Shown here in pieces: positions 33,644-42,609 of a stretch of DNA of 64,000 nt (its first letter is position 1; the number at the start of each line of letters is the position of its first letter). Origin of the DNA: Sporosarcina sp. P2. Its GTDB lineage: Bacteria > Bacillota > Bacilli > Bacillales_A > Planococcaceae. Position numbers and translations under genes: made by a program. The stretch is taken from positions 310,001 through 374,000 of the forward strand of contig NZ_PDYY01000001.1 in NCBI RefSeq assembly GCF_002743255.1. The letters run 5' to 3'. Under the pieces are notes generated by a model. That model did no database searches. It was not told where the DNA came from and saw nothing but the letters and a program-made list of their open reading frames with translations.

Positions 33644-34402
33644 ATGAATCCAGGTGAACTACTATACTTTTTTGCAATAGGGTTTGTCATAGTAATGGTA
33701 AGTGTAGTTCTTTGGCTTATTTTCAGAAAAAGAAAAAAACTAGCCATCACGTTATCTAGCACACTTATCATAGGGTATATAGGATATATTCTCTACTATC
33801 CTACTTTGAAAACGAATCATCATGCAGAAGCATACAAAACAGTTAGTGAGTATCTGGAAAAAAGCTATCCTGATATGGAGTTCAGAATTGCCCCGAAACA
33901 GTATGAGGCAGGATATGTGGTTGGTGATTTTCAAGTACATGATATAGAAACACCTAAGTTTGGTGTGATGTTACGTGTTGGTAAAGATGATCAGGTAACA
34001 CAAATAGGCAGTTGGTCAAAAAACGAGTATCCGACACCACAAGAACTTTGGCGGGAAATCGAATTTACGTATGGTGAAGCGTATACATTAGGCAAGGAAA
34101 GTATAGACATCGTTAAACAAGATGAATGGTTGGATGGTCAGCTCATAGCCTCTGCGTTAACGATCAATGACTTGCCAGCTATTGCACTCTTTAATTACTC
34201 AAAAGAAGGGTATGGGTTATTAGAATTACGAGAAGGTGAGCGTGGCAATTTCGTTGCTATTGAAAAAGAGGGTTTTATATTTGTTTACACAGATGAACAG
34301 TATCAAGGAAAAACAGTCTCAACCGATTTGGAAAATGGTAAAGAATTCATTGTGAATGTTGATCAGCAAAAAGGGCGATTAATCGTCGAGAAACAGCAGT
34401 GA
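33644..34402 (+). CDS. Unknown membrane-anchored protein
   Basis: A 252-residue protein with two membrane helices (about 6-27 and 33-53), so that residues 55-252 lie on one side of the membrane, probably outside. That part looks like a mixed alpha/beta domain (EAYKTVSEYLEKSYPDMEFR, then a beta-rich stretch). I do not recognise it. AAAGGAGAG lies before the ATG. A methyltransferase gene follows 44 bases later, so the two may be co-transcribed. Confidence 0.6.
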   Translation: MNPGELLYFFAIGFVIVMVSVVLWLIFRKRKKLAITLSSTLIIGYIGYILYYPTLKTNHHAEAYKTVSEYLEKSYPDMEFRIAPKQYEAGYVVGDFQVHDIETPKFGVMLRVGKDDQVTQIGSWSKNEYPTPQELWREIEFTYGEAYTLGKESIDIVKQDEWLDGQLIASALTINDLPAIALFNYSKEGYGLLELREGERGNFVAIEKEGFIFVYTDEQYQGKTVSTDLENGKEFIVNVDQQKGRLIVEKQQ

Positions 34403-34446
34403 TTTGTGGTGCCAGGTCGCGCAATAAATGAAACGGAGTGTGAAGT

Positions 34447-35007
34447 ATGGAAACAAAAAAACGAATGGAATTGGTTAACGTGATTGTGGAAGAAGTAAGA
34501 CCGCTATTACGAGGAAGTGAATCAAAAAAATTAGTAGACTATGGGAGTGGTTCGGGACTAGTTAGTTTAGAACTAACGGACTTAGTAGATTCTATATTGC
34601 TCGTGGATTCATCAAAACAAGCGTTACAGGATGCAGCAGATAAAATTATTGCAAGGGGATTGACTAACTGCGAAGTACTGTATTCAGATTTTACGGAAGA
34701 CATGCCTGAACTAGAGGCAGACATCGTGTTACTATCTTTGGTTCTTCTTCATATTCCCGATACTAAATTAATTTTGCAAAAACTGTTTAGTATCTTACCT
34801 ACTGATGGCCAGCTAATTATTGTTGATTTTGATAAAAATGATCAAGTCAATCATCCAAAAATTCATAGTGGGTTTTCGCATAATAAACTAAAAAGCATAT
34901 TAACTGAAGTCGGATTTACGTCAACTACATGTAAGACTTTCTATCATGGGAAACAGATTTTTGCGAATCAAGATGCATCGATGTTTATAGCCACTAGTAG
35001 AAAGTGA
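34447..35007 (+). CDS. Class I SAM-dependent methyltransferase
   Basis: A 186-residue Rossmann-fold methyltransferase. Motif I is LVDYGSGSGLVSLEL (about residues 26-40), the acidic strand 2 is ILLVDSS, and ADIVLLSLVLLHIPD is motif IV. The methyl acceptor is not identifiable. It is followed by a terminator at 35018-35062. Confidence 0.8.
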   Translation: METKKRMELVNVIVEEVRPLLRGSESKKLVDYGSGSGLVSLELTDLVDSILLVDSSKQALQDAADKIIARGLTNCEVLYSDFTEDMPELEADIVLLSLVLLHIPDTKLILQKLFSILPTDGQLIIVDFDKNDQVNHPKIHSGFSHNKLKSILTEVGFTSTTCKTFYHGKQIFANQDASMFIATSRK

Positions 35008-35017
35008 AATTCTATAT

Positions 35018-35062
35018 AAACCTGCTCGATTGCGTATACCATGCAATCGAGCAGGTTTAAAA
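35018..35062 (+). terminator. Terminator of the methyltransferase gene
   Basis: AAACCTGCTCGATTGC (35018-35033) pairs perfectly with GCAATCGAGCAGGTTT (35043-35058), followed by AAAAAC on the plus strand and a preceding A-rich stretch. The lack of a T run on the plus strand makes it a weaker intrinsic terminator. Confidence 0.65.
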
Positions 35063-35118
35063 ACATGATGTAATGTAATATCAAAATAAGAAAGAGAAAT
35101 TACAAATGTTGGTTAGGA

Positions 35119-36597
35119 GTGGTTTATATAATTAGGAGGAATCTGAAAGAAATATTTATGTCATTATTAACAAATCCACTATTCATAATTGTATATTGGA
35201 TTTTTTGTTATGAATTAGCTTTACTCTGTATGTATGGAAGAATAAATCGTTCTGTTTCTATTTTATTAGTAACTACAATAGTTTTAATTTCTATCATTAC
35301 ATTTTCCGTAATGAAAATGATGAAAGGCAAGGAACTTGAACCCAAGAAATTGATTAATAAGAAGGCATGGAAGTATGTTTCTATTGTAATGTTCATGATC
35401 ATTACAGTATTTTATGGAGTGAAGATTTATAAAAGTGCAACAAATTTCGGAGGCGAACTTGCTTGGTTTATTGATAGATTAAAAAATGAAGCTTCAGTCG
35501 AGTTTGAACATAACAACATATATATGGATGGAGTAGAAGGGATTTTTAAAGATATAAATAAAGAATATGCTTTGCCGAAGAAATTATATATGGAAAGTGA
35601 TTTTCATCTTGAATTTAATCAGGACGGAACCATCACATCATTTGATACTTTTGTTTATGGGAAAAATGCTGATGGGGAAGAGGAAAGTTACTTAATCACT
35701 TACGATCAAAATAAGACGTCTACTATTACTGTAAGATTAAACGGACATCTAAATACCGATTATGATGAGGAAAAGCTAGTGGAACCTCTAATTAGAACGG
35801 TTAAGGTTATTCCAATTAAGCAGACAGTGGATAAGTGGAATGAACATACGTATGGGTTAGTTTATTACGGGAAAAGAAATTGGGGCTATAATACAGAAGG
35901 GATTATAAACATGGATGAGAATGGTATGAAGCAGACTCCTACAAAAACTACATCTGAAATAATTGGATATACGGTATCTATTTTTGTTCCTGGAAAAGAG
36001 AAGGAGATAATACCTGCTAGATATAATTTGCTTGGTGAACCGGATTGGAGTCAGTCAAATACGATTCAATCTCAAGATAATTTTGAAGGGGATCGGCAAG
36101 AGATACCTAATACTGATGAACAGTTTTATCTTTCAAAAGTAGTTGGATATAGATTAGATGTTATGGATAAAGCATTAGGAAGTACTTTTTATTCACTCAG
36201 AAAGACCATTGACGGTGGTGAAAATTGGGTAGTTATCAATCAAGATCCATTCAATGGAACAGTGGGTAGTGCAGCGGGAATATATTTTATCAATGATGAA
36301 CTTGGATTTTTAAGGGCAGCAAGACCTTCTGGTACTGAAGGAGTACTATACCGCACAAATGATGGAGGGATATCCTTCGAAGAGGTAAGTTACGCGATTC
36401 AGGAAATGAAGTTAGATAGTGGACAATCTATAAATCCATTTGATTTTCCAAGTCTGCCCTTTGAGAAAGATGGGGTTCTTAATATGTTAGTTGGGCAAGG
36501 TTCAGATGGTGATTATAATGGGAATAGTAGTGGACTTTATCGATCTAATGATAATGGTGAAACCTGGGAATATGTAAAAGAGGTTGAAAGTAAATAG
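35119..36597 (+). CDS. Membrane-anchored protein with Asp-box (BNR) repeats
   Basis: A protein of about 492 residues. Three membrane helices in the first 115 residues (about 20-38, 47-64 and 87-104) are followed by a large extracytoplasmic part. The C-terminal third carries Asp-box motifs of sialidase/photosynthesis-stability-factor-like beta propellers: TIDGGENWVV, YRTNDGGISFEEV and YRSNDNGETWEYV. The role is unknown; Asp boxes are structural. The start is uncertain: a GTG at 35119 overlaps AGGAG, and an ATG at 35158 is too far from AGGAGG. Not linked to a sialidase catalytic gene. Confidence 0.65.
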   Translation: MVYIIRRNLKEIFMSLLTNPLFIIVYWIFCYELALLCMYGRINRSVSILLVTTIVLISIITFSVMKMMKGKELEPKKLINKKAWKYVSIVMFMIITVFYGVKIYKSATNFGGELAWFIDRLKNEASVEFEHNNIYMDGVEGIFKDINKEYALPKKLYMESDFHLEFNQDGTITSFDTFVYGKNADGEEESYLITYDQNKTSTITVRLNGHLNTDYDEEKLVEPLIRTVKVIPIKQTVDKWNEHTYGLVYYGKRNWGYNTEGIINMDENGMKQTPTKTTSEIIGYTVSIFVPGKEKEIIPARYNLLGEPDWSQSNTIQSQDNFEGDRQEIPNTDEQFYLSKVVGYRLDVMDKALGSTFYSLRKTIDGGENWVVINQDPFNGTVGSAAGIYFINDELGFLRAARPSGTEGVLYRTNDGGISFEEVSYAIQEMKLDSGQSINPFDFPSLPFEKDGVLNMLVGQGSDGDYNGNSSGLYRSNDNGETWEYVKEVESK

Positions 36598-36701
36598 TCT
36601 TATAAAGTGGATATTTATAATTTAGAAATATTATTAGTGATGTGTGGTATCAGGTCCCGAAACTATTCGGAATTAATTCAGCACCTGGTACCTAACACTA
36701 T

Positions 36702-36880
36702 TCATTCTCCTTTATCACTCTGGTCCTGGTCTTTTTTGACATTCATTTCCAAGGTCGTGTTGATGTTCATTAATGCTATTAATATAAACCCGAGCATTAT
36801 AAAAGTGACAAATTCCCTGTGAAAAATGATGCGATTCCTAGTATCAAGGCATATAGCCCGTATCATTTGTCATTCATATG
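36702..36880 (-). pseudogene. Small frameshifted membrane-protein remnant
   Basis: On the minus strand one frame reads YGLYALILGIASFFTGNLSL and then stops. A second frame takes over at the same place with FVTFIMLGFILIALMNINTT, followed by a polar tail to TGA at 36702-36704. Joined, they make one plausible two-helix membrane protein, so I read a frameshift near 36815. The remaining ~220 bases to 37116 hold nothing I can support. Confidence 0.35.
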
Positions 36881-37116
36881 TAAAACCTCGCTTTTCCTTA
36901 TTTTGACAGATTGCAGCGCATCTTTTATTCCGTAAGTGCGCCTACCTGCAATAAATTCGTCATTCTTCAAAAACCACTCGGAAATATTCCTCATTTCGAT
37001 ACATGCAATTTTCATATGCTAAATGAAACCATCCTATAGAGGAGTTTTTTAATAAGACTTCGTTTTATTGCGTATTACCATAAGTAGGGTTCTTATTCAT
37101 TTGTGGAGAGTATCGT

Positions 37117-37554
37117 TTAATAGGGACCAAGTAAGTTAAATTGAATCACGATGATAATGGCCGCTACTATTATGAGCATTTCAGTTACAGTCAAAGTATA
37201 TTGTTTTGGATCGTGTATGTACTTCCATTCAAAAAATGCTCTTATCAAATAATCCAGTATCGTAAAAGCCATGACGGCGAAGAAAAATAAGTAAAGTAAC
37301 TCCTCATCATAAAACAACAGCACAGAATATAGAGTGATTAGGCTAATCATAGAAAAGATCCGCATAACTTTATCGATTTTTCGATGCAATACAATTATAG
37401 GATTAAAAGAAAAAACTTTTTGTTTATGAGGGAAAGGATGTAGAAGATAGGTAATTCCTGTATTGAACTGCGGACTCTTCAATAAGAACGGTGAGTGGAT
37501 TTTATATTGAAGGGGTTTTAGGGTGGTTGCCTGCGCGAAAAAACCGTAATTCAT
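37117..37554 (-). CDS. DUF4181-like protein with an unrelated N-terminus (likely broken)
   Basis: The C-terminal ~85 residues (KIDKVMRIFSMISLITLYSV, LFFYDEELLYLFFFAVMAF region, AFFEWKYIHDPKQ, LTVTEMLIIVA) are almost identical to the DUF4181 protein encoded at 55828-56229. The first ~58 residues (through PFPHKQKVFSF) do not match and lack the N-terminal membrane helix that the other copy has. I read this as a duplicated gene whose 5' end has been lost or replaced. Similarity to the other locus continues at the DNA level near the stop codon. Function of DUF4181 is unknown. Confidence 0.6.
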   Translation of the reverse strand: MNYGFFAQATTLKPLQYKIHSPFLLKSPQFNTGITYLLHPFPHKQKVFSFNPIIVLHRKIDKVMRIFSMISLITLYSVLLFYDEELLYLFFFAVMAFTILDYLIRAFFEWKYIHDPKQYTLTVTEMLIIVAAIIIVIQFNLLGPY

Positions 37555-37704
37555 AAAGGTTTAAAAAACCATGATAATTTCGCGCGGGAGTACCATCCAT
37601 CAAATTCAATTATTTAGAAACTATATATCTCTATAGAACCAATAGGTATAATTCGTTATTGGATAAATTCCTTTAATATACCGAAATTAAATATAAAAAT
37701 TTAT

Positions 37705-37911
37705 TTATGTTAGGCTTTTTTCAGTCCGTTTTTTTACAGATTCTCCGGCAATACCCCAATCTTCAGGCCGCATTTCTTCCAGTTGAACACGCACCGTTTC
37801 TACATCCTGCTCCAAAATACCAGCGATTAAATCAGTGACCTCTTTAATCATGATTTCTTTTTTTTCGGGAGAACAACGCTTCTCAATCATTTTAATGTGG
37901 ACGAATGGCAT
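37705..37911 (-). CDS. 4-oxalocrotonate tautomerase-like enzyme
   Basis: A 68-residue protein starting MPFVHIKMIEKRCSPEKK. The Pro after the initiator Met would become the catalytic N-terminal amine of the tautomerase superfamily. AAGGAG lies nine bases before the ATG at 37911, which excludes an upstream frame start at 37959. These enzymes tautomerise keto-enol acids as small oligomers. It lies 3' of the M20 regulator gene on the same strand, 126 bases away, so a link to the aromatic or heterocycle locus is possible but unproved. Confidence 0.85.
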   Translation of the reverse strand: MPFVHIKMIEKRCSPEKKEIMIKEVTDLIAGILEQDVETVRVQLEEMRPEDWGIAGESVKKRTEKSLT

Positions 37912-38084
37912 ACTAAACAGCTCCTTATCATTTTTTATAAATACTTCTTTGCAATACATTTAAAAGAGTACACAAAACATTCTAACCTGTCAAACTATTT
38001 TAAAAATCATATGAATTGTTTGAAACAAAAGGGGAGTATGTGCAAAGATCTTAAACAATTTGCACATGCCCTAGCTACATTATT

Positions 38085-39407
38085 CTATTCGGGTGCAGTA
38101 GATAAATAATCTAATCCTACCTGATAAATGTTGCGGGGGCGTCCTCTCGTTGCAGGTGCTTCCTGTCCAATGATTTTTGCGATACCAGCATCCGTTAGAT
38201 TATTTAGAAGTCGGCGAGCATTACGTTCGGTCATTTTCAACCATTCAGCAATATCTGCTGCAGTGACTGCATGCTTTCCCAAGTTTCGTTGAACAGACAT
38301 AATTTTATTGAAGGACGTAATAGATACACTGCATTCCTTTAGCTTATTTCCAATTTCTTCATCCACGTTCCTAAACTCAAAAGAAATATTTTTAGATTTA
38401 TTAAGTGGCCCTTTTACCGTACCGTTATTTTCGACTAAAAAGGCACTATTCGAATTATAGTTTTGTGCATGCAATAACGCTAATCTTGCGTTTTCTTCTG
38501 CAGCTAAAGCGGAGTCACCATAGCCTATTCCAATGTTCGATGGAAAATCTGTAATTAAGGATAAACTATCCAATAGACGAACACTTTGATCGCCCGCGTT
38601 TCGTAGCGAACCCCTAGTGGAAAATATAATAAACGTCCCAGTGCCAATGGATAAAAATGAGCCGGATATAGATTCAGTGAATGTTAAAACCGCCGACTGC
38701 AATTCTAAATTCAAACGATGTATATCATAAGAAAATGAATGGGGCTTTTCAATTTTATTAATATTATCAATAGAGATTAACATAACTGTTAACTGAGATT
38801 GTTTAAAATTGAGGGCTTCCCATTGCTGTAATGCAGATGTATATGTTGATCGAATGTTTGCCAAAGTTGGCGTAACTCTGTATACAGGTATCCCCTGGAA
38901 AGTCAATGCTTCATAGACATCACTCAAACTAGTTACACAAACGGATACTTTTCCCTTGTTGTATAGCATGGAATGAAAGTCAATGATTTGATCGATAGGT
39001 GTAACTCCTTGGTATTCATAAAGATGACATTGTTCATAAGAAATATTTAAGAAACGGTATGTCTCGGATATATCATGTTCCTCCATCATATCAAAACTAA
39101 TTTTACGTAAATCATTTGAACTGTTATACACAATATTTAACAGTGTTTTTGTTAAACTAGAACCATCCAAAGATAAATAGAAAAAGAGCTGATTAGAAGA
39201 GCTTTTTTTTGCGAGTGAAAAGGGTGTTTGTCCAGAAAAAATCCAGATATCCATAATATGTTGGTTTTTTTCTACGATTTCTGTTGTTTCAATCGAATTT
39301 TTATATTCAAAACAAACAGGGGTCATCTGATCTTCAAATTCCTTCGCGATGTCCTTCATAATTTCTACACTGTCTTTTGGTCCGACAATTCCTACTCTAG
39401 TTTTCAT
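38085..39407 (-). CDS. Transcriptional regulator with cyclase-like domain and C-terminal HTH
   Basis: A 440-residue protein. An N-terminal ~200-residue region resembles a receiver or sensor of unknown type. Residues about 205-335 look like a degenerate GGDEF/GTP cyclohydrolase III-like fold (IGIGYGDSALAAEENARLAL). Residues about 370-430 form a winged helix-turn-helix (TAADIAEWLKMTERNARRLL). The GGDEF motif itself is absent. Its start overlaps the stop of the AbgA-like gene by four bases, so it probably senses the substrate of that hydrolase. It may also control the divergent oxygenase operon (inference). Confidence 0.65.
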   Translation of the reverse strand: MKTRVGIVGPKDSVEIMKDIAKEFEDQMTPVCFEYKNSIETTEIVEKNQHIMDIWIFSGQTPFSLAKKSSSNQLFFYLSLDGSSLTKTLLNIVYNSSNDLRKISFDMMEEHDISETYRFLNISYEQCHLYEYQGVTPIDQIIDFHSMLYNKGKVSVCVTSLSDVYEALTFQGIPVYRVTPTLANIRSTYTSALQQWEALNFKQSQLTVMLISIDNINKIEKPHSFSYDIHRLNLELQSAVLTFTESISGSFLSIGTGTFIIFSTRGSLRNAGDQSVRLLDSLSLITDFPSNIGIGYGDSALAAEENARLALLHAQNYNSNSAFLVENNGTVKGPLNKSKNISFEFRNVDEEIGNKLKECSVSITSFNKIMSVQRNLGKHAVTAADIAEWLKMTERNARRLLNNLTDAGIAKIIGQEAPATRGRPRNIYQVGLDYLSTAPE

Positions 39408-40735
39408 AGTTTTTCTCCTTTGCTTGACGGAACTATTGGTGAATCAAATTGGGTGATACAATATACTAATGTTTTCACTGCTAATGGTATGACTTCTTCA
39501 TCGATATCGAACTTTTCATTATGATGACCAGCACTAAGTGTCGTCCCAAACACTACATATGCTGCTTGCCCACCGTTTTCTTTAACGCGTGACATCATAT
39601 AGGTAGCATCCTCAGAACCGCCAGATGTAAAAGTATGTGTGATTTTTTGGATGTCTTTCAATGATGTAGTTTTTTTCCGTAAATCTGCGACTAACTGTTC
39701 ACTAGGAGTACATGTTGGGGCTGAACCCACTTCTTCTATATGTGTTTCCACCTCATACATATCCCCAGCGGCCTTCACGATTTTTCTCAACCGTTCAACC
39801 ATGTATTCATTTATTTCTGTTGTAGCGCCACGCGTTTCTACTTGGAGGTCAGCCTTATTTGGAATAATATTGCGTCCGGTGCCTGCGTGTAACACCCCCA
39901 CATTAATTCGCGATTCTCCTGAACTGTGGGGAGGGATCGCATGCATATTTAAGGTCGCCGTTGCGGCGGCTAATAAAGCATTTTTGCCTTTTTCAGGATT
40001 TGCTCCAGCATGTGCAGCTTTGCCTAGAAAACGAACATTCAATTTTGTGGTCGCTAGAAATCCTAGATCACTGCAAACGAATTCACCTAATTCCGCACCT
40101 AGACCGACATGTTGTGAAATGAAAATATCTACGTCGTCAACGACCCCAGCCTTCACCATAGACTTTGCACCACGAACACCTTCTTCAGCAGGTTGGAAAA
40201 TAAGTTTAAATTTGCCGTGTAAACTGTCCTTTAATTCAGCTAAAAGGGAAGCGATGCCAAGCCCAATTGCCATATGTGCATCATGACCGCAAGCGTGCAT
40301 CATTCGGTCATTGACGGAGGTAAATCTTTCTTTTACTGGAAAATGACTATCATCAGAGGACTCTTGCAAGTCCAAGGCATCCATATCAAAACGTAATCCA
40401 ATGGTCGGACCAGGTTTACCTGTATCTAAAGTACCGACAACGCCAGTAAAGCCAGAGCGTAATTGTTCAGCCCACTCTGTGTTAGCCCCTTGCTGGATGG
40501 CGCGATCAAATTGTTCTTCCAAATATGCCTGATTGGGAACGCCCATTCGAGTACTTTCATCCATTACATCGCGTCCCGCACGTACTTCATATCCCCAGCT
40601 AGAAAGTCGTGAGGCGATAAGGGAGGCTGTCCGAAATTCAACCCATCCTGCTTCCGCGTAAGTATGGAAATCTCGACGCCAGTCAATCAATAGATCCCTT
40701 ATGTCCTCTACCATTTCCGAAATTCGGTTATTCAT
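39404..40735 (-). CDS. abgA: AbgA-like M20 metallohydrolase
   Basis: A 443-residue M20D peptidase family protein very similar in layout to E. coli AbgA, the subunit of p-aminobenzoyl-glutamate hydrolase. Segments WRRDFHTYAEAGWVEFRTAS, LDTGKPGPTIGLRFDMDALD, MMHACGHDAHMAIGLG and FQPAEEGVRGA carry the conserved features, including the metal ligands of HACGHDAH and PAEEG; FGTTLSAGHHNEKFD holds the C-terminal His. No abgB partner is adjacent. It probably cleaves an N-acyl amino acid (aminobenzoyl-glutamate-like or indole/amide conjugate). It is the first gene of the minus-strand operon, divergent from the oxygenase locus. Confidence 0.85.
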   Translation of the reverse strand: MNNRISEMVEDIRDLLIDWRRDFHTYAEAGWVEFRTASLIASRLSSWGYEVRAGRDVMDESTRMGVPNQAYLEEQFDRAIQQGANTEWAEQLRSGFTGVVGTLDTGKPGPTIGLRFDMDALDLQESSDDSHFPVKERFTSVNDRMMHACGHDAHMAIGLGIASLLAELKDSLHGKFKLIFQPAEEGVRGAKSMVKAGVVDDVDIFISQHVGLGAELGEFVCSDLGFLATTKLNVRFLGKAAHAGANPEKGKNALLAAATATLNMHAIPPHSSGESRINVGVLHAGTGRNIIPNKADLQVETRGATTEINEYMVERLRKIVKAAGDMYEVETHIEEVGSAPTCTPSEQLVADLRKKTTSLKDIQKITHTFTSGGSEDATYMMSRVKENGGQAAYVVFGTTLSAGHHNEKFDIDEEVIPLAVKTLVYCITQFDSPIVPSSKGEKL

Positions 40736-40954
40736 AAATACCCTCCATTCATCATTTTTAAGTGATTTGTATCGATCATTTACTAGTACCTAATCGTTAT
40801 AAAAAGGACATTCGTATTAGTACAAGAATACACATAAGCTACTATAAGAATCAACTGAAATTTATTGATTCTACTAGTTCGTCGTAGGCCAATTGATTAA
40901 AAGTGACTGTGCGCTCACTCATTAATTGACTTTTCTAAATATTATAAAAAGTCG

Positions 40955-40982
40955 TTGACATTTAAAATAAGTGCTGTATATT
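40955..40982 (+). promoter_or_regulatory. Sigma-A promoter P1 of the catabolic locus
   Basis: TTGACA at 40955-40960, a 16-base spacer and TATATT at 40977-40982. It lies about 410 bases upstream of the first gene, giving a long leader that crosses the cre site and the second promoter. Confidence 0.6.
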
Positions 40983-41066
40983 AATAGCAAGGGAGTTCAG
41001 TAACTGGTACAAATTCACTTAGCCAGTTTAAAGATTTCCCTATTTCATTACCTATTTACGGCCTGC

Positions 41067-41076
41067 TTACGGACAT
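41067..41076 (-). promoter_or_regulatory. 10-bp motif ATGTCCGTAA, copy 1
   Basis: TTACGGACAT on the plus strand (ATGTCCGTAA on the minus strand). The same 10-mer occurs at 41366-41375 and 45999-46008, all in intergenic parts of this locus. It is a candidate operator for a pathway regulator, perhaps the reductase-FCD fusion. Confidence 0.45.
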
Positions 41077-41163
41077 TGGCTTTTAAGGGGGAGAATATGT
41101 AGTAGTGTACACTTATTTTATCATATGAAATGATTTAGATTACTCGAGTGATGTCAGAATAAA

Positions 41164-41177
41164 TGTAATCGCTTTCA
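41164..41177 (+). promoter_or_regulatory. Perfect CcpA cre site
   Basis: TGTAATCGCTTTCA matches the cre consensus TGWAANCGNTNWCA at every position. It lies downstream of P1 and 43 bases upstream of P2, so CcpA would act as a roadblock on P1 and could affect P2. This predicts catabolite repression of the locus by glucose. Confidence 0.7.
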
Positions 41178-41220
41178 AAAAAACGCTAGTCTGAAATATG
41201 AAAGTAGAAATAAAAAAGTG

Positions 41221-41249
41221 TTGACAGTATTTTGAACAGTCCGTATATT
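41221..41249 (+). promoter_or_regulatory. Sigma-A promoter P2 of the catabolic locus
   Basis: TTGACA at 41221-41226, an exact 17-base spacer and TATATT at 41244-41249. Transcription would start near 41256, about 140 bases before the first gene. A related half motif (CAGTCCGTAT) lies in the spacer. Confidence 0.75.
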
Positions 41250-41365
41250 ACATGAGAGACATTTTACGGTAATTGCTACCGAATGAGCACATTCGATTCG
41301 ACGTATTTTTATAGGGAAATGCAGATTTTATATTTTTTTGTCGAATAAGGGACTTATTTAGGACT

Positions 41366-41375
41366 ATGTCCGTAA
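41366..41375 (+). promoter_or_regulatory. 10-bp motif ATGTCCGTAA, copy 2
   Basis: Lies in the leader, eight bases before the AGGAGG of the first gene, where bound protein would block elongation from both promoters or affect translation. Confidence 0.45.
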
Positions 41376-41396
41376 ACTAACGTAGGAGGGATTATG

Positions 41397-42572
41397 ATGG
41401 GAACAGAGATTAGTGAAAAGGGAAAGCTGCCAAGGGTGGATAACTTAGTCTTTCGGGATGTAATCGGACATTTTACTAGCGGTGTTACGGTTATTACAAC
41501 AAAGCATGAAGGTGTCAATTATGGGGTGACGGCAAGTGCAGTTTCCTCATTATCGGCTGAACCTCCCATGTTGCTAGTATGTATCAACCAAGCGACCGGG
41601 ACGTGTAATGCCATTTCCCAAGCAAAGGTTTTTGGTGTGAACATACTGCATGAAGACCAGGGAGACATAGCTTTACAGTTTGCTAGACCTTCATCTGACA
41701 AATTCAAAGATATTGAAACGGTTGAAGGGAAATTAGGTGAGCCGATCTTAAAAGATACACTTGCTCATCTGGAGTGCAGGGTCGTACAAGAAGTGACGGG
41801 CGGTACGCATTCTGTGTTCCTTGCAGAAGTTATACATGCGGATTCTGAAGAACGTAATCCATTGACTTACTACCGTGGAAAATTCGGACGCTTCATTTCA
41901 CACAATGATGAAATGGTTTATCTAGATTTACGAAGTAAAGTGTTGAAAAGAGATTTCCAACTAATGGAGCCATTCAGTGTTGCCAGTTTGACAGAAAAAC
42001 TAAAAGTTCCAAGACAAGTCATCTACTACGCACTCACCAAATTAGAAGGCGAAGGGTTAATCAAACGTAGTGAAAATGGTGATTTCTCTGTTACTCCGTT
42101 AAGTATTGAGATGCTAACGGAAGCTTTGGAAACACGTTGTGCACTAGAAGTTGCAGCTATTGAAAAGACAGTGGGCAATCTATCTGACGAAGAACTGTCT
42201 GATTTCAGGAGTCGTGTAGAAGAAACGTTGGCTGATAAAGAAAAAGGTATTACAGATATCGATCAATATATTGAGGCGAATATTTCTCTCCATGATTATA
42301 CGATTGCTTTAACGAATAATGCTACGTTACTAGACTCCTATCGTCGCCTGACGGCTGAAGCAGTTATGAGCAGTGCTTTGCGAGTAGCATTTGAAGAAAA
42401 TAGTCGTACTGCACGCGAAGAGTTGAATAAACTGGCTGATGATCATGTAGCATTATTAAAAGCGTATGAAGCGGGAGATAAGGAAGCTGCGAAGTCTATT
42501 GTCAAACAGCATACAGAAGAAGCAAAAAAACTAGGTAAATACATTATTCGCCACGCAGGTGGCAGTATTTAA
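41397..42572 (+). CDS. Flavin reductase fused to a GntR/FCD-type regulator
   Basis: A protein of about 391 residues with two unlike parts. Residues 1-165 are a flavin reductase of the HpaC/RutF type (VIGHFTSGVTVITTKHEGVN, GVTASAVSSLSAEPPMLLVC, and YYRGKFGRF near the end), which supplies reduced flavin to a monooxygenase. Residues about 185-235 are a winged helix (SLTEKLKVPRQVIYYALTKL) and about 240-385 an FCD ligand-binding domain as in FadR-type GntR regulators. AGGAGG is seven bases before the ATG at 41397; an ATG at 41394 is also possible. It is the first gene of the oxygenase operon, so one polypeptide may both serve and regulate the pathway. Confidence 0.82.
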   Translation: MGTEISEKGKLPRVDNLVFRDVIGHFTSGVTVITTKHEGVNYGVTASAVSSLSAEPPMLLVCINQATGTCNAISQAKVFGVNILHEDQGDIALQFARPSSDKFKDIETVEGKLGEPILKDTLAHLECRVVQEVTGGTHSVFLAEVIHADSEERNPLTYYRGKFGRFISHNDEMVYLDLRSKVLKRDFQLMEPFSVASLTEKLKVPRQVIYYALTKLEGEGLIKRSENGDFSVTPLSIEMLTEALETRCALEVAAIEKTVGNLSDEELSDFRSRVEETLADKEKGITDIDQYIEANISLHDYTIALTNNATLLDSYRRLTAEAVMSSALRVAFEENSRTAREELNKLADDHVALLKAYEAGDKEAAKSIVKQHTEEAKKLGKYIIRHAGGSI

Positions 42573-42609
42573 TTTCACTATAAAATCAGATACCCAGGGA
42601 GGAATTTAC

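Noticed and set aside
36607..36822. 71-codon plus-strand ORF
   Set aside because: Poor protein character, no ribosome binding site, and it overlaps a better membrane-protein remnant on the other strand.
39639..40286. 215-codon plus-strand ORF opposite the AbgA-like gene
   Set aside because: It is the antisense frame of a clearly conserved M20 hydrolase and has no ribosome binding site.
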